Shown: positions 22,881-62,015 of the stretch, one piece after another
How the letters are laid out: each line of letters opens with the position of its first letter
Numbering within the stretch: position 1 is the first letter of the stretch
Assembly (NCBI RefSeq): GCF_040807025.1
Contig: NC_090982.1
Span: 88,909,463-88,973,462, forward strand
DNA from: Struthio camelus
Lineage: Eukaryota > Chordata > Aves > Struthioniformes > Struthionidae
Direction of reading: 5' to 3'
DNA length: 64,000 bases
The notes under the pieces: generated by a model
Told to the model about the DNA's origin: nothing
What the model saw: the letters and a program-made list of their open reading frames with translations, nothing else
Database searches by the model: none
Made by a program: the position numbers and the translations under genes

Positions 22881-23380
22881 AGCGACTACGGCTTGCTCAG
22901 CAGGCCCGAGGAACGGAGGCATTCTGCACGCTGTTTCCAGGAGTGAATTCAGAGTATTTCCCTGCTAGAATTTACTACCGCCTCAACAGACTCCGGAGGG
23001 AAAGAGTCCGTCCCTCTGTTGCACCTGATCTCCAATCTTTGCGTTAGTGCAGAAACCTGTGTAAGTGCCCGTAACCCACCTGGCTCCGCCGGGCTCCTAG
23101 AGGTCCGCAGGGGGCTCCAGGCTTCCTTCGTTTCCCCGCGTGTTGTCCTTACCCGCCTGCACAACCCGGGGTTCTCGCCTGGCAGCGCTTGCGGATCCCA
23201 GACAAGCTCTTATGAGGGACTTAACTCAGGAGAAGCGACCCGAATCGCTGTCCAAGGCGCACTGGAGTTCAGTCACTTAACCTGCAACCTGGTGAGACTT
23301 TCGGCACACTTTATCAGGTCTTCGGACTCATTTGAGGGGAAGGCGGCACCCGATTCTCACAGAGACGTCTTGGTTTTCAG
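22881..23380. other. Intergenic, no feature recognised
   Basis: Moderately GC-rich flank of the NARS1 promoter. Open frames on both strands without recognisable domains. Confidence 0.55.
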
Positions 23381-23384
23381 TGGC

Positions 23385-23887
23385 CATAAATCGTAGCAAC
23401 CTGTGTCCACTTCTGGGCTCCCCAGCACAAGAGAGACATGGCACCGCTGGAGAGAGTCCAGCGGAGGGCTACAAAGATGACGAGGGGACTGGAGCACCTC
23501 TCCTATGAAGAAAGGCTGAGGGAGCTGGGGCTGTTCAGCCTGGAGAAGAGAAGACTGAGAGGGGATCTCATCAACGTGTACAAGTATCTGAAGGGGGAGC
23601 GTCAAGAGGATGAGGCCAGTCTCTTTGTGGTGCCCGGCCCTGGGCAGAAACTGAACCACAGCAAGTTCCATCTGAACCTGAGAAAAAACTTCTTCACTGG
23701 GAGGGTGACTGAGCACTGGCCCAGGTTGCCCAGAGAGGTAGTGGAGTCTCCTTCCCTGGAGATATTCAAAACCCGCCTGGACGCGATCCTGGGCAATATG
23801 CTCTAGAGGACCCTGCTGGAGCAGGGAGGTTGGACGAGATGATCTCCAGAGGTCCCATCCAACCTAAACGATTCTGAGATTCTGTGA
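23385..23887 (+). mobile_element. CR1 LINE with intact ORF2 C-terminal frame
   Basis: Plus-strand CR1, 5'-truncated at about 23385. A 122-codon frame (23438-23806) encodes the undamaged end of CR1 ORF2, starting near [11 protein letters not shown] and [20 protein letters not shown] and ending ILGNML. The 3' UTR follows, with CTGCTGGAGCAGGGAGGTTGG, GATGATCTCCAGAGG and an ATTCTGAGATTCTGTGA tail. The reverse-transcriptase and endonuclease domains are missing, so it cannot move by itself. The clean frame suggests a fairly young copy. Confidence 0.95.
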
Positions 23888-24345
23888 CCCTGCTGGAGCA
23901 GGAAGGTTGGACTAGATTGTCGGAAGCAACGGGAGACATGCTCATCCGATGATGATCACAAGCCTCAGTTTATTTGCACATTTTCATGACTTATATAATA
24001 GAGTTAATTAGCTCATACATATTGCAACAGCCAAGCTCCTTATAGGTTGCTAACATTAGTTACTTATCATGCCCGACAGCCAGATACGGTCAGCCTGTTT
24101 GTACCGGCATTTTTGCTGATACAAAACCTAGCCTCAACCCCACATCCGCTCAACCAGACACTTCCCCAAATCCACGCGACCCAGGCGCGTTTCACATTGC
24201 CTTCTGACACACAGTTACATCCAAGCAGTTCTTGCAGCCGTGTCTTCATGTCTCTCGTCACGTAGCCGACTTCCCAAAATACCTTCCACACTAGATGATC
24301 TCCAGAGGCCCCTTCCAAGCTAAACCATTCTGTGATTCTGTGATT
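23887..24345 (+). mobile_element. Short CR1 tail split by an LTR
   Basis: A second CR1 3' end starts directly after the first (CCTGCTGGAGCAGGAAGG), breaks off at 23917, and resumes at 24291 (CTAGATGATCTCCAGAGG) through to an ATTCTGTGATTCTGTGA tail. The 373 bp in between is the solo LTR. With it removed, a normal 3' CR1 segment of about 86 bp remains. Confidence 0.85.
23918..24290 (-). mobile_element. Solo LTR of an endogenous retrovirus
   Basis: A 373-bp insert that begins TGTCGG and ends CCACA (TG...CA termini with TGT/ACA inverted ends) and is flanked on both sides by CTAGAT, a perfect 6-bp target-site duplication (23912-23917 and 24291-24296). On the minus strand there is a TATATAAG box (23997-23990) followed by AATAAA (23974-23969), so it reads in the minus direction. 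Six-base duplications are typical of alpharetrovirus-like elements (established). No internal retroviral genes remain; this is the expected product of LTR-LTR recombination. Confidence 0.88.
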
Positions 24346-25980
24346 TTACCCAGCAGTTCAGCAGGTACCAGCTGTTGGAAGGACGGGTGAGAAAGAGGGT
24401 TGAGGCAGAAAGAACAGGAATCTGTCCTGCCAAGGAAAGGGATATTGCTATAGAACAAAAAGCATCATCTTTGCATACCTGCAGAGCCTGAATGGCAAAA
24501 GTGAATCCAGTAGGGCTGTTTTGGCCTTGAATGCCACATCTGCTCCTACCTGAATTCTCAGGAATTTAATGAAGCAGAAAGGACTTAACCCACCTGTACG
24601 CTTCAGTTAACGTAAATGGCTAAGAGTTTTAACTCAACATGAGATGCAGCAATTTGAGCAAGAGCAATCACTTCAGTACTCTATCGTGTTCAAAGGCACC
24701 CTGAAGGGAGAAGGTACCTGATGCAGTCAGCTTTTTCCAGCAAGTGTGCCTTCTTTCACGGAGCTCTCTCTCATCAAGTACTGACATTGCCAAATGTGCC
24801 AAATCTGACTCGAGCTCAAGATAATGACAAGAAAGATTCTCTCATTAAAAAGTCTCTTTCCATCTCCTAATACAGACCACGCTCCTCAGTATTCTGTTTA
24901 AAACGCACTGTCACCTTTTCAATACTACCTGTTCTTCTCAGGTAACATCCTCATCTTGCACTTGGAGATGCAGGGCACTGAGTATTTGGAATATTCATTT
25001 ATGGTAGTTCCACTGCAGACACTTCACCTCAACGTTGTGTTTGATCACATAAGCTCTGTCTTTTCATAAAATTAAAGCTCACGTCTCAGATTCTGTTTGC
25101 AAACACCCTGTGACATTGTCAACTGTTGAATGAGGGACATCTTTAAATATTTGGAAAGTAGGCAGGAAACAGTAAGTGCTTTAGTAAGCTAACTGTTCCA
25201 AAAGCGTTCAGGACTCTATTCACACTTCCTTCCACCTCCTTGTTTTTGGAATAACAGACCGTTGCAGGCCTCTGTGGGCTAGGCGGGTATGAGATAATAC
25301 CTTCCTTCAGCAGCAGAAATAGGAATGCAGTATACCACGAAAATGCAGGAGTGAATAATATAAAAATGAATTGCCACATTAGATAACTGACTTAAGTGAT
25401 TGTTTTGAGGAATACCAGTCTTTTGGTCTGGTCTTTAGGTGACTTTTTGGTCACTATTCCTTCAAACAATCAAACCTTAGCTAAAGCAGATTCCTAACCT
25501 TACTTAGCTTTTGTAAATAGTTATTGCACAGGCCAGATGGCATCTAGAATCAGCATAAACTCACCTGTTGGTTCTCATTTACAACTATTTTGATGGGCTA
25601 AATGTAATGGCAGACTTTCTGCTAGAATAGCTGTCTTCCGGAGAGAAAACAAAAAACCTACAAACTATATACTGCAGTAATGAACATAGACTCAAAACCA
25701 GTGAAAAAGCTAGCAAGACAGAACAGCAGCAGGCAGAAGCAGCCAGCAAGTTGCTTCTCACTGTAACATTTAAAACCAAAGGCTTTCTTAAGGAAGTATT
25801 TTTGTAGCTCTCAGTTGCAGCTATTTGATACAGGACCATTCATCTCTGCATACGTACAAATGCAGTGTCTGCAGGTTGCTGGTTTGCAGGTTGCTGCACC
25901 ATCTGGGCTGAATTTTCATACCAGGAGAAACTGTGGTTTCCCTGAATAAGCTATTATATTGTAAACAGTCTCTCAAATCC
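24346..25980. other. Intergenic between ATP8B1 and NARS1
   Basis: Unique-looking, AT-rich DNA. I see no exon, RNA gene or repeat family that I can name. Confidence 0.6.
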
Positions 25981-25984
25981 TGGG

Positions 25985-26485
25985 GTATCTGTCAACACAA
26001 ACTTGGATTTACTGGAGCAAATCCAGCAAAAGGCCACAAAGACAACTGAGGGCCTGGAGCACCTCTCATACGAGGAGGAGAGCCTGACAGAGCTGGGACC
26101 CTTCAGCCAGGAGAAGAAATGGCTCAGGGGACACATATCAATGTGTATAAATATCTGATGGGGAGAGTAGGAAAAGACAGAGCCAATCTGTTCTCAGTGA
26201 CAGGACAAGAGGCAGTGGACACAAACTGAAATAACGGAACTTCCATTTAGACATTAAAGCAAACAAACAAACTTTTTTTTTTTTTTTTACTGGGAGGGTG
26301 GTCAAACACTGGAGCGCGTTGCCCAGAGAGCCTGCAGAGCCTCCGTCCTTGGAGATATTCACAAACCAACCGGACACGGTCCTGAGCAACCTGGTCTAGC
26401 TGAGCCTGCTTTGTGCAGAGGGGTTGGACTAGACGATCTCCATAGGTCCCTGCCAACCTCAGTGATTCTGTGATTCTCTGAAACT
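25985..26485 (+). mobile_element. CR1 LINE, broken ORF2
   Basis: Plus-strand CR1 3' portion. GGCCTGGAGCACCTCTCATA marks the ORF2 end and GATCTCCATAGGTCCCTGCC the 3' UTR, ending in TGATTCTGTGATTCTCTGA. Frames are interrupted and a T-rich run (about 26273-26289) replaces part of the ORF. Older than the copy at 23385. Confidence 0.92.
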
Positions 26486-26793
26486 GGTATAAACTGCTCT
26501 GCTTTTCATAACTAATTGAAGCCAAAAGTTATGAAAACAATCATCTATGACAAGTGTTTTTTTTTAATTAAGTCTCATTAGAAATAAAAGGAACATATCC
26601 ACCTCAATTTGCATATTCAGTATTTCAGTGTCACACCCAGTTTTGGACTGCAATACTTTTTTAAAAAACTACTAACCCCACTTATCTCAAAGGGATTACA
26701 GCTATCTCTACTTTTTAAGCCCCTCTCACACTCCCAAACTGTACTATTCTTATCCATATACTTATCAGAAGCGAAACTGTAAGCTTTAGGATA

Positions 26794-27646
26794 TTTATTT
26801 CCATTACATTTTTGAAATGTACATTTTCCATTGAAAAAGAACTGTATATCATGTTTTTACTATAAAAAATAGTTCAGTATTTGACCTTACTCCATGAGTC
26901 AGAAGTAGGTAAGAGTGAAGCATTCATACACCTCAACTTGAAGAGTGAAAATATGTGCAAATGTAGAGACGGTCATAAAAAACTTTTTACGCTCTAAGAA
27001 GAGTATTTATTCACTAGCAAGTGAAATATGTTCAATATAAAAAGCAAACTGTTTTCTAATGAACTATTATTGTTGATTGCTGTATCTAAAACAACTGAAA
27101 TGAACAAACTTTTGCCAGTTCAAAGGGCAGCTTTCCAAAGATTGAATTACCTCTTCATAAAAATACTGTACAAGAAAGTAGACACAAACATATCCGAGAG
27201 AGTTAGAAAAAGACAGACAGACAGAGACAGACAGAGAAAAAAAAAAATCTGTTAACTGTTGACTCAGATCTCCATTCCAGGAATCACCAAGGAATTAGCT
27301 ATGGAAGGAGTAATGCCATACCTACCACTCTTACTAACAAGGTGCAAAGAAAGATCTCTTCCAGTGTAGTGCAGCAAGTTGTAGTCAACCATTGAAGAAA
27401 AAGAAATGAACTGAAACCACACCTATAAATGTCAGAATACCTAACAAAATCTGATGCCGATTAAAGCTTAACACCAGATATATCTTAATCTCAGGTGTAC
27501 AAGCTCAGATGAGACTATCTAGGTCCTCCTCCAAAGACACAAATCACCTAATTTGCCGTTATCACTGTAAATGGTGCACGCAGGGTAACTGCCTCTCTGC
27601 AGTTCACTTCAAAAGTCATGATATGAAATGTAGCTGCAATTTTATT
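26794..27646 (-). terminator. ATP8B1: Candidate ATP8B1 poly(A) signals
   Basis: Minus-strand AATAAA hexamers occur at 27646-27641, 27011-27006 and 26799-26794, or 0.3, 1.0 and 1.2 kb past the stop codon. Mammalian ATP8B1 has a long 3' UTR, so a distal site is plausible, but sequence alone cannot choose. The CR1 at 26485 probably lies beyond the transcript. Confidence 0.4.
27205..27240. repeat. GACA-type simple repeat
   Basis: Short run of AGAC/ACAG units followed by an A run, within the presumed ATP8B1 3' UTR. Confidence 0.8.
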
Positions 27647-27973
27647 CCAATACATTATTAAAATATGAAAAATTTGCAATTTCAGACATCACTAAAAAGA
27701 ATTCCAACTTTGGGTTTTCATACCCTAGATTGCATATCCTTCAGTTTCACATTGAACAGAAATAGTTGCACAAGGAATAGTAGCTCTGTAGAAAAATCTT
27801 GGCCTTTCTACGTTTCCAGTAGTCCAAAACCAAGAAGTTTTCTGATAAAACTTTACAATCTTCACATCCATATGTCATTTGGTTAAAAAAATATCCTGAG
27901 TTTGTTTAAAAAAAAACACCTCTTTTGTGCAATCATTCAAATAAAAAGCTTCTCTCCTAAAACATAGTAAAAA

Positions 27974-57287
<29,314 letters not shown>

Positions 57288-57897
57288 TCTGCTAGCGCTC
57301 TGTGAACATTTTATAAAGACAAAGGAATGAGTTAACGTAGCAAGTGGTGGAAACTATGGCTCCATAAATTTAGCCTGTCAGTAGCTGTCAGCAAAATCAC
57401 GTTCAAAACTGGTTCTCTGAGAAGAGCTTAGAGCACAGACTCAATTTTCAAACACGGTTCAAAGCCACGAGGCAGTATTTTCATAACAAGTCCTTCATTA
57501 ACTTTCTGCTATATGCAATTATAAATGCTCACACGACAGACTAAAGGAACATCCTACTTTATTGACGTAGGAAATCTTTAATGGGTTGTAGAAAATAGTA
57601 AGTCCACGAACACCTGCACCTTAACAGTTGCCATTACGCTGTTCTTTATAGCAACATCAGGATGACAAGAGTTAAAGGAATTTAGGTCCTAGCTTAGCAG
57701 CCAGAAGGCTGAGCGGTGAGTGAAAGCCAACACGAGCGCTTGCAATTGGCAATTCAGGTCAGGCGATGGTTCCTCAGGTCCAGGTCCACCTGCTGAAAGA
57801 CAGCAGGAACAGCTCTCACACAAAATAAAACTTCACTTCCCTCTCCCCTCTCCAAATCTTAACATGAACTTTTGCCATTACAAGATGTCACATTTTG

Positions 57898-58095
57898 GTG
57901 TCACAGAACCACAGGAGGTTTGAGGCTGGAAGGGACCTCTGGAGATCATCTAGTCCAACCCCCCTGCTCAAGCAGGGTCACCTACAGCACGTTGCCCAGG
58001 ACCATGAGCAGACAGCTTTTGAATATCTCCAAGGATGGAGACTCCACAATCTCTCTGGGCAATTTGTTCCAGGGCTCAGTCACCCTAAACATCCA
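57898..58095 (-). mobile_element. CR1 LINE 3' fragment
   Basis: Minus-strand copy. The + strand shows TCACAGAACCACAGG (reverse of the tail), GGGACCTCTGGAGATCATCT, and then the reverse of the ORF2 end to about 58095. Lies in the ATP8B1 5' intron or flank. Confidence 0.93.
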
Positions 58096-59330
58096 AATAT
58101 CTAAGAAAGTTTAAAACTCATTTTTTAGATGTTCAACATCCACACACACGCACCAATCCAACTGTACCTATGCTATGTGTGCACGCATAACTGCCTGAAA
58201 CTTTTCAAAAAGCTCACAGGGCCCCTATACCTTACATACAAATACATTGTCTTCCGAATTGCAATCTCTATCTTCCATACAGTGCATTTAAATTATAGCT
58301 CTTGAAAAATTCCTGACATTGTTATTTGGGCTTCTGCATCTTCCTGTGATCTTAGATACAAGCAAGATGCAAGAGAAGGTTCCAGCCTCCTTTAGCATTT
58401 TCAGATTGCGCAGAAAATTTCTACAGCTTAAGCCAGTGGACAGTATTTAATTTAACTGTTTGTAAACAAAATTCAGAAACTCATGTGTAACTTCTCCTCC
58501 AACCACCAGCCAGAAACAGCCATCTACACAAATCCTAAATGGTCTTCATCTACATTTGGTTAGTTAATCACTGTGCCGGGTAGTTTGGCATTTTATTAAT
58601 TGATCTAGTACAGCAAATTAGATAATTTCAATGAGTGTACCCCATTCATTTCCAACTATTTAACACCCCAGTCAGTTATACTGAAGCTTACATTACTTGC
58701 ATTTATTTCTAAAGGTCAATACTTCCAAACAGAGTCTGTTCTGTCTGCTCAAGGCACTGCACAAGTTGTAGGAATATTAAAAACCATAGTGAGAAGAATG
58801 GGTTCCATAACCTCTGCAATTTCAAAATTAAATTAAATTGATAGTTGAAGCCAGGTAACATAATATACATATTAGCTGGCTACCAGGCATCTGCCTATTG
58901 ACTCATGTTCTAAAAAGAGCTTAGTTTTGTGAAATAACACCAATGCTACCCTATACCCCATATGCTGCTGCTAATGAAGCCAGCAAACAGCACTGCCAAC
59001 ACCCATCATTTGGGCTGACAGCAAACCCTGTCAAGATCCAAGTCGGCCTCTATTTTTGAAAGCTGAATTGCGTCCCCTCCCTAATATCTTTTAGCAGAGA
59101 GATATAAATATTAAATGAGCACTTAATATGCTACTCAAATGACACGACTGTCTTCTAAAAGCCCAAAACATGCAATGCTGTTTCATCGTCTGTAGTGCTG
59201 CAGTATTCTCCTACCGCACAAGCTTATGTTTCAGACCGCCAGGTCAAAAAACAAAACGAAAAGCAGATATCGCATGAACGCGTTGTGATCGACTACGAAT
59301 TAGTACAACTTCTCCCAGGACCCGCTCAAG
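58096..59330. other. Non-coding, 5' of ATP8B1 coding region
   Basis: AT-rich with no gene, RNA or repeat recognised. Confidence 0.6.
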
Positions 59331-59599
59331 ACCGCGGGTTAGAGGCCGCTCATCGACGCAGCTAGCTGGGAACGGGACAGCTAGTCACCGACGCACGAGC
59401 TGTGGAACCTGAAACTTCTGCGGAGAGATTATTTGCTTTCCTAAATAGCCTTGGATTTAGGCAATTCATCTGAGAAACAAGATGAATTGCCTCTTTTTAC
59501 CGCCTTTGTTCTTCCTCGACCACCACCCTATCCCCAAAAAGCCTCCTATTTCACTTGATGTGGAAAGAAAGAAAAGCATGCACCTGAAATCGGAACTAA

Positions 59600-60560
59600 A
59601 AATTTATTTCCAGAGCAACCGGCTCACTAGCGGCGAAAAACGCAGGGCCAGTATAACCCGCACGCACGTCGCTGCGGGGTCCTGGACGCAATCCATGCAG
59701 CTCGCCGCGCAGACCGGCCAACAGCAGGCGAACTGCAGGGCCCTTACGCAGAGCTGGGCGGCACGGCTGCCCTCTGCCATCAGCAGGGCTCCGCCTGGCC
59801 GTGGCGTTCACCCTCAGCGGGAGCAAACGCCCTACGGGGCTGGGGGACAGGCGTCCTGTGGCCTCTTCGCCCGGGCCTGAGAAGACACAGAACTGCAAGG
59901 CGCTGAAAGGCAGTTCAGGCAGTCAAGAGACAACCAAGCGCACGCTGGCAGCAAGACCGAACGTATGCGGACGTAGAGAAGGATGGGGGGAAATCCAGGA
60001 AGTAAATAAACTCTGCTCGTTGCTGCTTCTGGCGTGACATGAACGTATGCAGTATCTAGTCTCCTCAAAAGCAACTTCAATTAGAACTATAATTAATACC
60101 TGGGTTTTTTAAGGATCTGGTACTACAATCTCCTCTTGCAGTAGCAAATAGACAGAAGATTTCGCTATGTTGAGAGAGAAGCCATCTCCAAATGTGATCC
60201 CAGAAGTTTTACAAGATGAGGCACTGAGGGATGCCAATTTACGGTACATCTGCCGCCTCAGGCGAGCGCCTTCATCGACTGCCACAGGTTTCCGCGACCC
60301 CGAGGAACGCTGAGGCCGAGCACAATCCTCACCTCTTTGCTTTGCAGTCAGGCACACCTTCCACCGTTTGCGTGCTCTCGGCTTTGAAAGAGGTTTGCTT
60401 TATTTTTAGTTTTCAAAGCCGCTGCTCGGGTTCCCGGGCTCGCCGCCGCTCAGCGGGGCTGGTCTGCGAAGCAGGCGGCCCGGGGGCAGGAGAGGCACCA
60501 GCTTTGGTGTGCTATCAATCCAATGTCAATTCTGAAGGCAAACAACACGCGCCCAGGGAC
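59600..60560 (-). promoter_or_regulatory. Candidate ATP8B1 5' exon or promoter region
   Basis: Two CpG-rich patches (about 59640-59880 and 60230-60560) in otherwise AT-rich DNA, 2.3-3.3 kb upstream of the first coding exon. On the minus strand GAG|GTGAGG at 60333/60332 would be a reasonable splice donor for a non-coding first exon joined to the acceptor at 57299. Mammalian ATP8B1 has distant 5' non-coding exons, so the real promoter may also lie outside the window. Open frames here (up to 132 codons) match nothing I know. Confidence 0.35.
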
Positions 60561-60599
60561 CGACAGCACAGAAGGGCCTTTTCAGTAAAGAACAAAAAT

Positions 60600-61977
60600 C
60601 CAGTATGACTAAATATTTATTCGAATGAAGTTCCTGAATTTGTCACTGACCAGCATCTATTATTGCCGCTGCCACTAAATGGGTTCCAATAAATCATAAA
60701 AGACTCCAGGAAAAAATCTTGGCAATAGTTACCATAGAAGCACTAGGATAACACTGAAATAAAACATACAAAAATATATTGGTAACTATTTGTGAAGCAG
60801 CAGAATTTCTTATGTTCTATAGCTACGTTATTTTCTTGAGCTGCTTTTTTTGATCCACAGAACTGTATTCAATAATCCACCACATGGAGGTATTCCCAAG
60901 CATGGCAGCTAATTTTTATCATCATCCAGTATTACTCTTAGAAACTGTATTTGGTCAGAGGGATGTTAACAGCTGATGAAATCTGCTAACAATCCACTGG
61001 CTAAACCTTTTAATATAAAGGCACACGCGGACGACAACCGAGAGCTCATGCCAGTAACCTTTCTGCTCATTAGTGGGCATTTACTGTTTCAAAATACATA
61101 GTGGGAAAGAAAAGTAAGAAAAGTAAGTAATGCTGTTAAATGTTATGAGCAGAAAGAAGAGGGTATCATAAAGTTATCGCATGTCTCTTATTTTTCCCTC
61201 TCCGCTCTGCTGTAAGCTCCCCTGAACTCCCAGCTAGTGTCACACATAAGGAAAGAGAGAGGGACAAGTCCTTGGAGGACTTCATCACGTGGTGGATACT
61301 ACAAGTTAGCTCTGGCTCCCTGTCCTCGTTCCCCTCCACTGACGGCATCTTACACCTTGTCCCTCTATCCATCCAGCATGAGCTTCTCTCCTGCACCTCT
61401 TCCAAGAGACCTCTGTGCCCTGCAGCTCTGCTCCTGCTGTCAGGAGGAGCCAGGTGAGAGCTCACGACCTTCCTGCTTTACCTCATTCAGTGTCTCAGTA
61501 TACCTTCAAAAAACTGGAATATGTATGAAGAAGTAACAGCTTCCAAACAATCCACAGTCACAGAATCATTGAAATCAATCTTGTCCACAATGCAAGGTCA
61601 GCCAATGGCATTTTTGGGTTACTTATGCTCAGAAATGTGTATTTATCACCACAACATTTCTACATGCAGTTTTCACGTTATTGCTGAATTTGTTACATGC
61701 TCATGCTACTTGTATTTTACTGTATTGTTCGTTGCATTATAAAAAAAGAAAAAAAAGGCAGATGAAACAAGAAACATTCCTCACTGAGGAGTTCCTCACC
61801 GAGTCAGCAATCATTAGTTCTGAACCGGGGAAGTGGGCAGACAAAGTTTACTATTTTTTATTTTCTGCAACTTAAGGGAAAAACAAAGCAGAACAAAACA
61901 TACATACAAAAACCCCCACACTGATTCTGGAAACAGATTCTGTCTGCCCTAAAAGACAGAGCAAGGAACTGGTACAG

Positions 61978-62015
<38 letters not shown>

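Noticed and set aside
23918-24290. Search for retroviral gag, pol or env remains beside the LTR
   Set aside because: The CR1 sequence resumes immediately on both sides of the single LTR, so no internal region is left.
61560-61620. TCACAGAATCATTGAAAT as a CR1 tail
   Set aside because: Only the first dozen bases resemble the tail; the sequence beyond does not follow the CR1 3' UTR.
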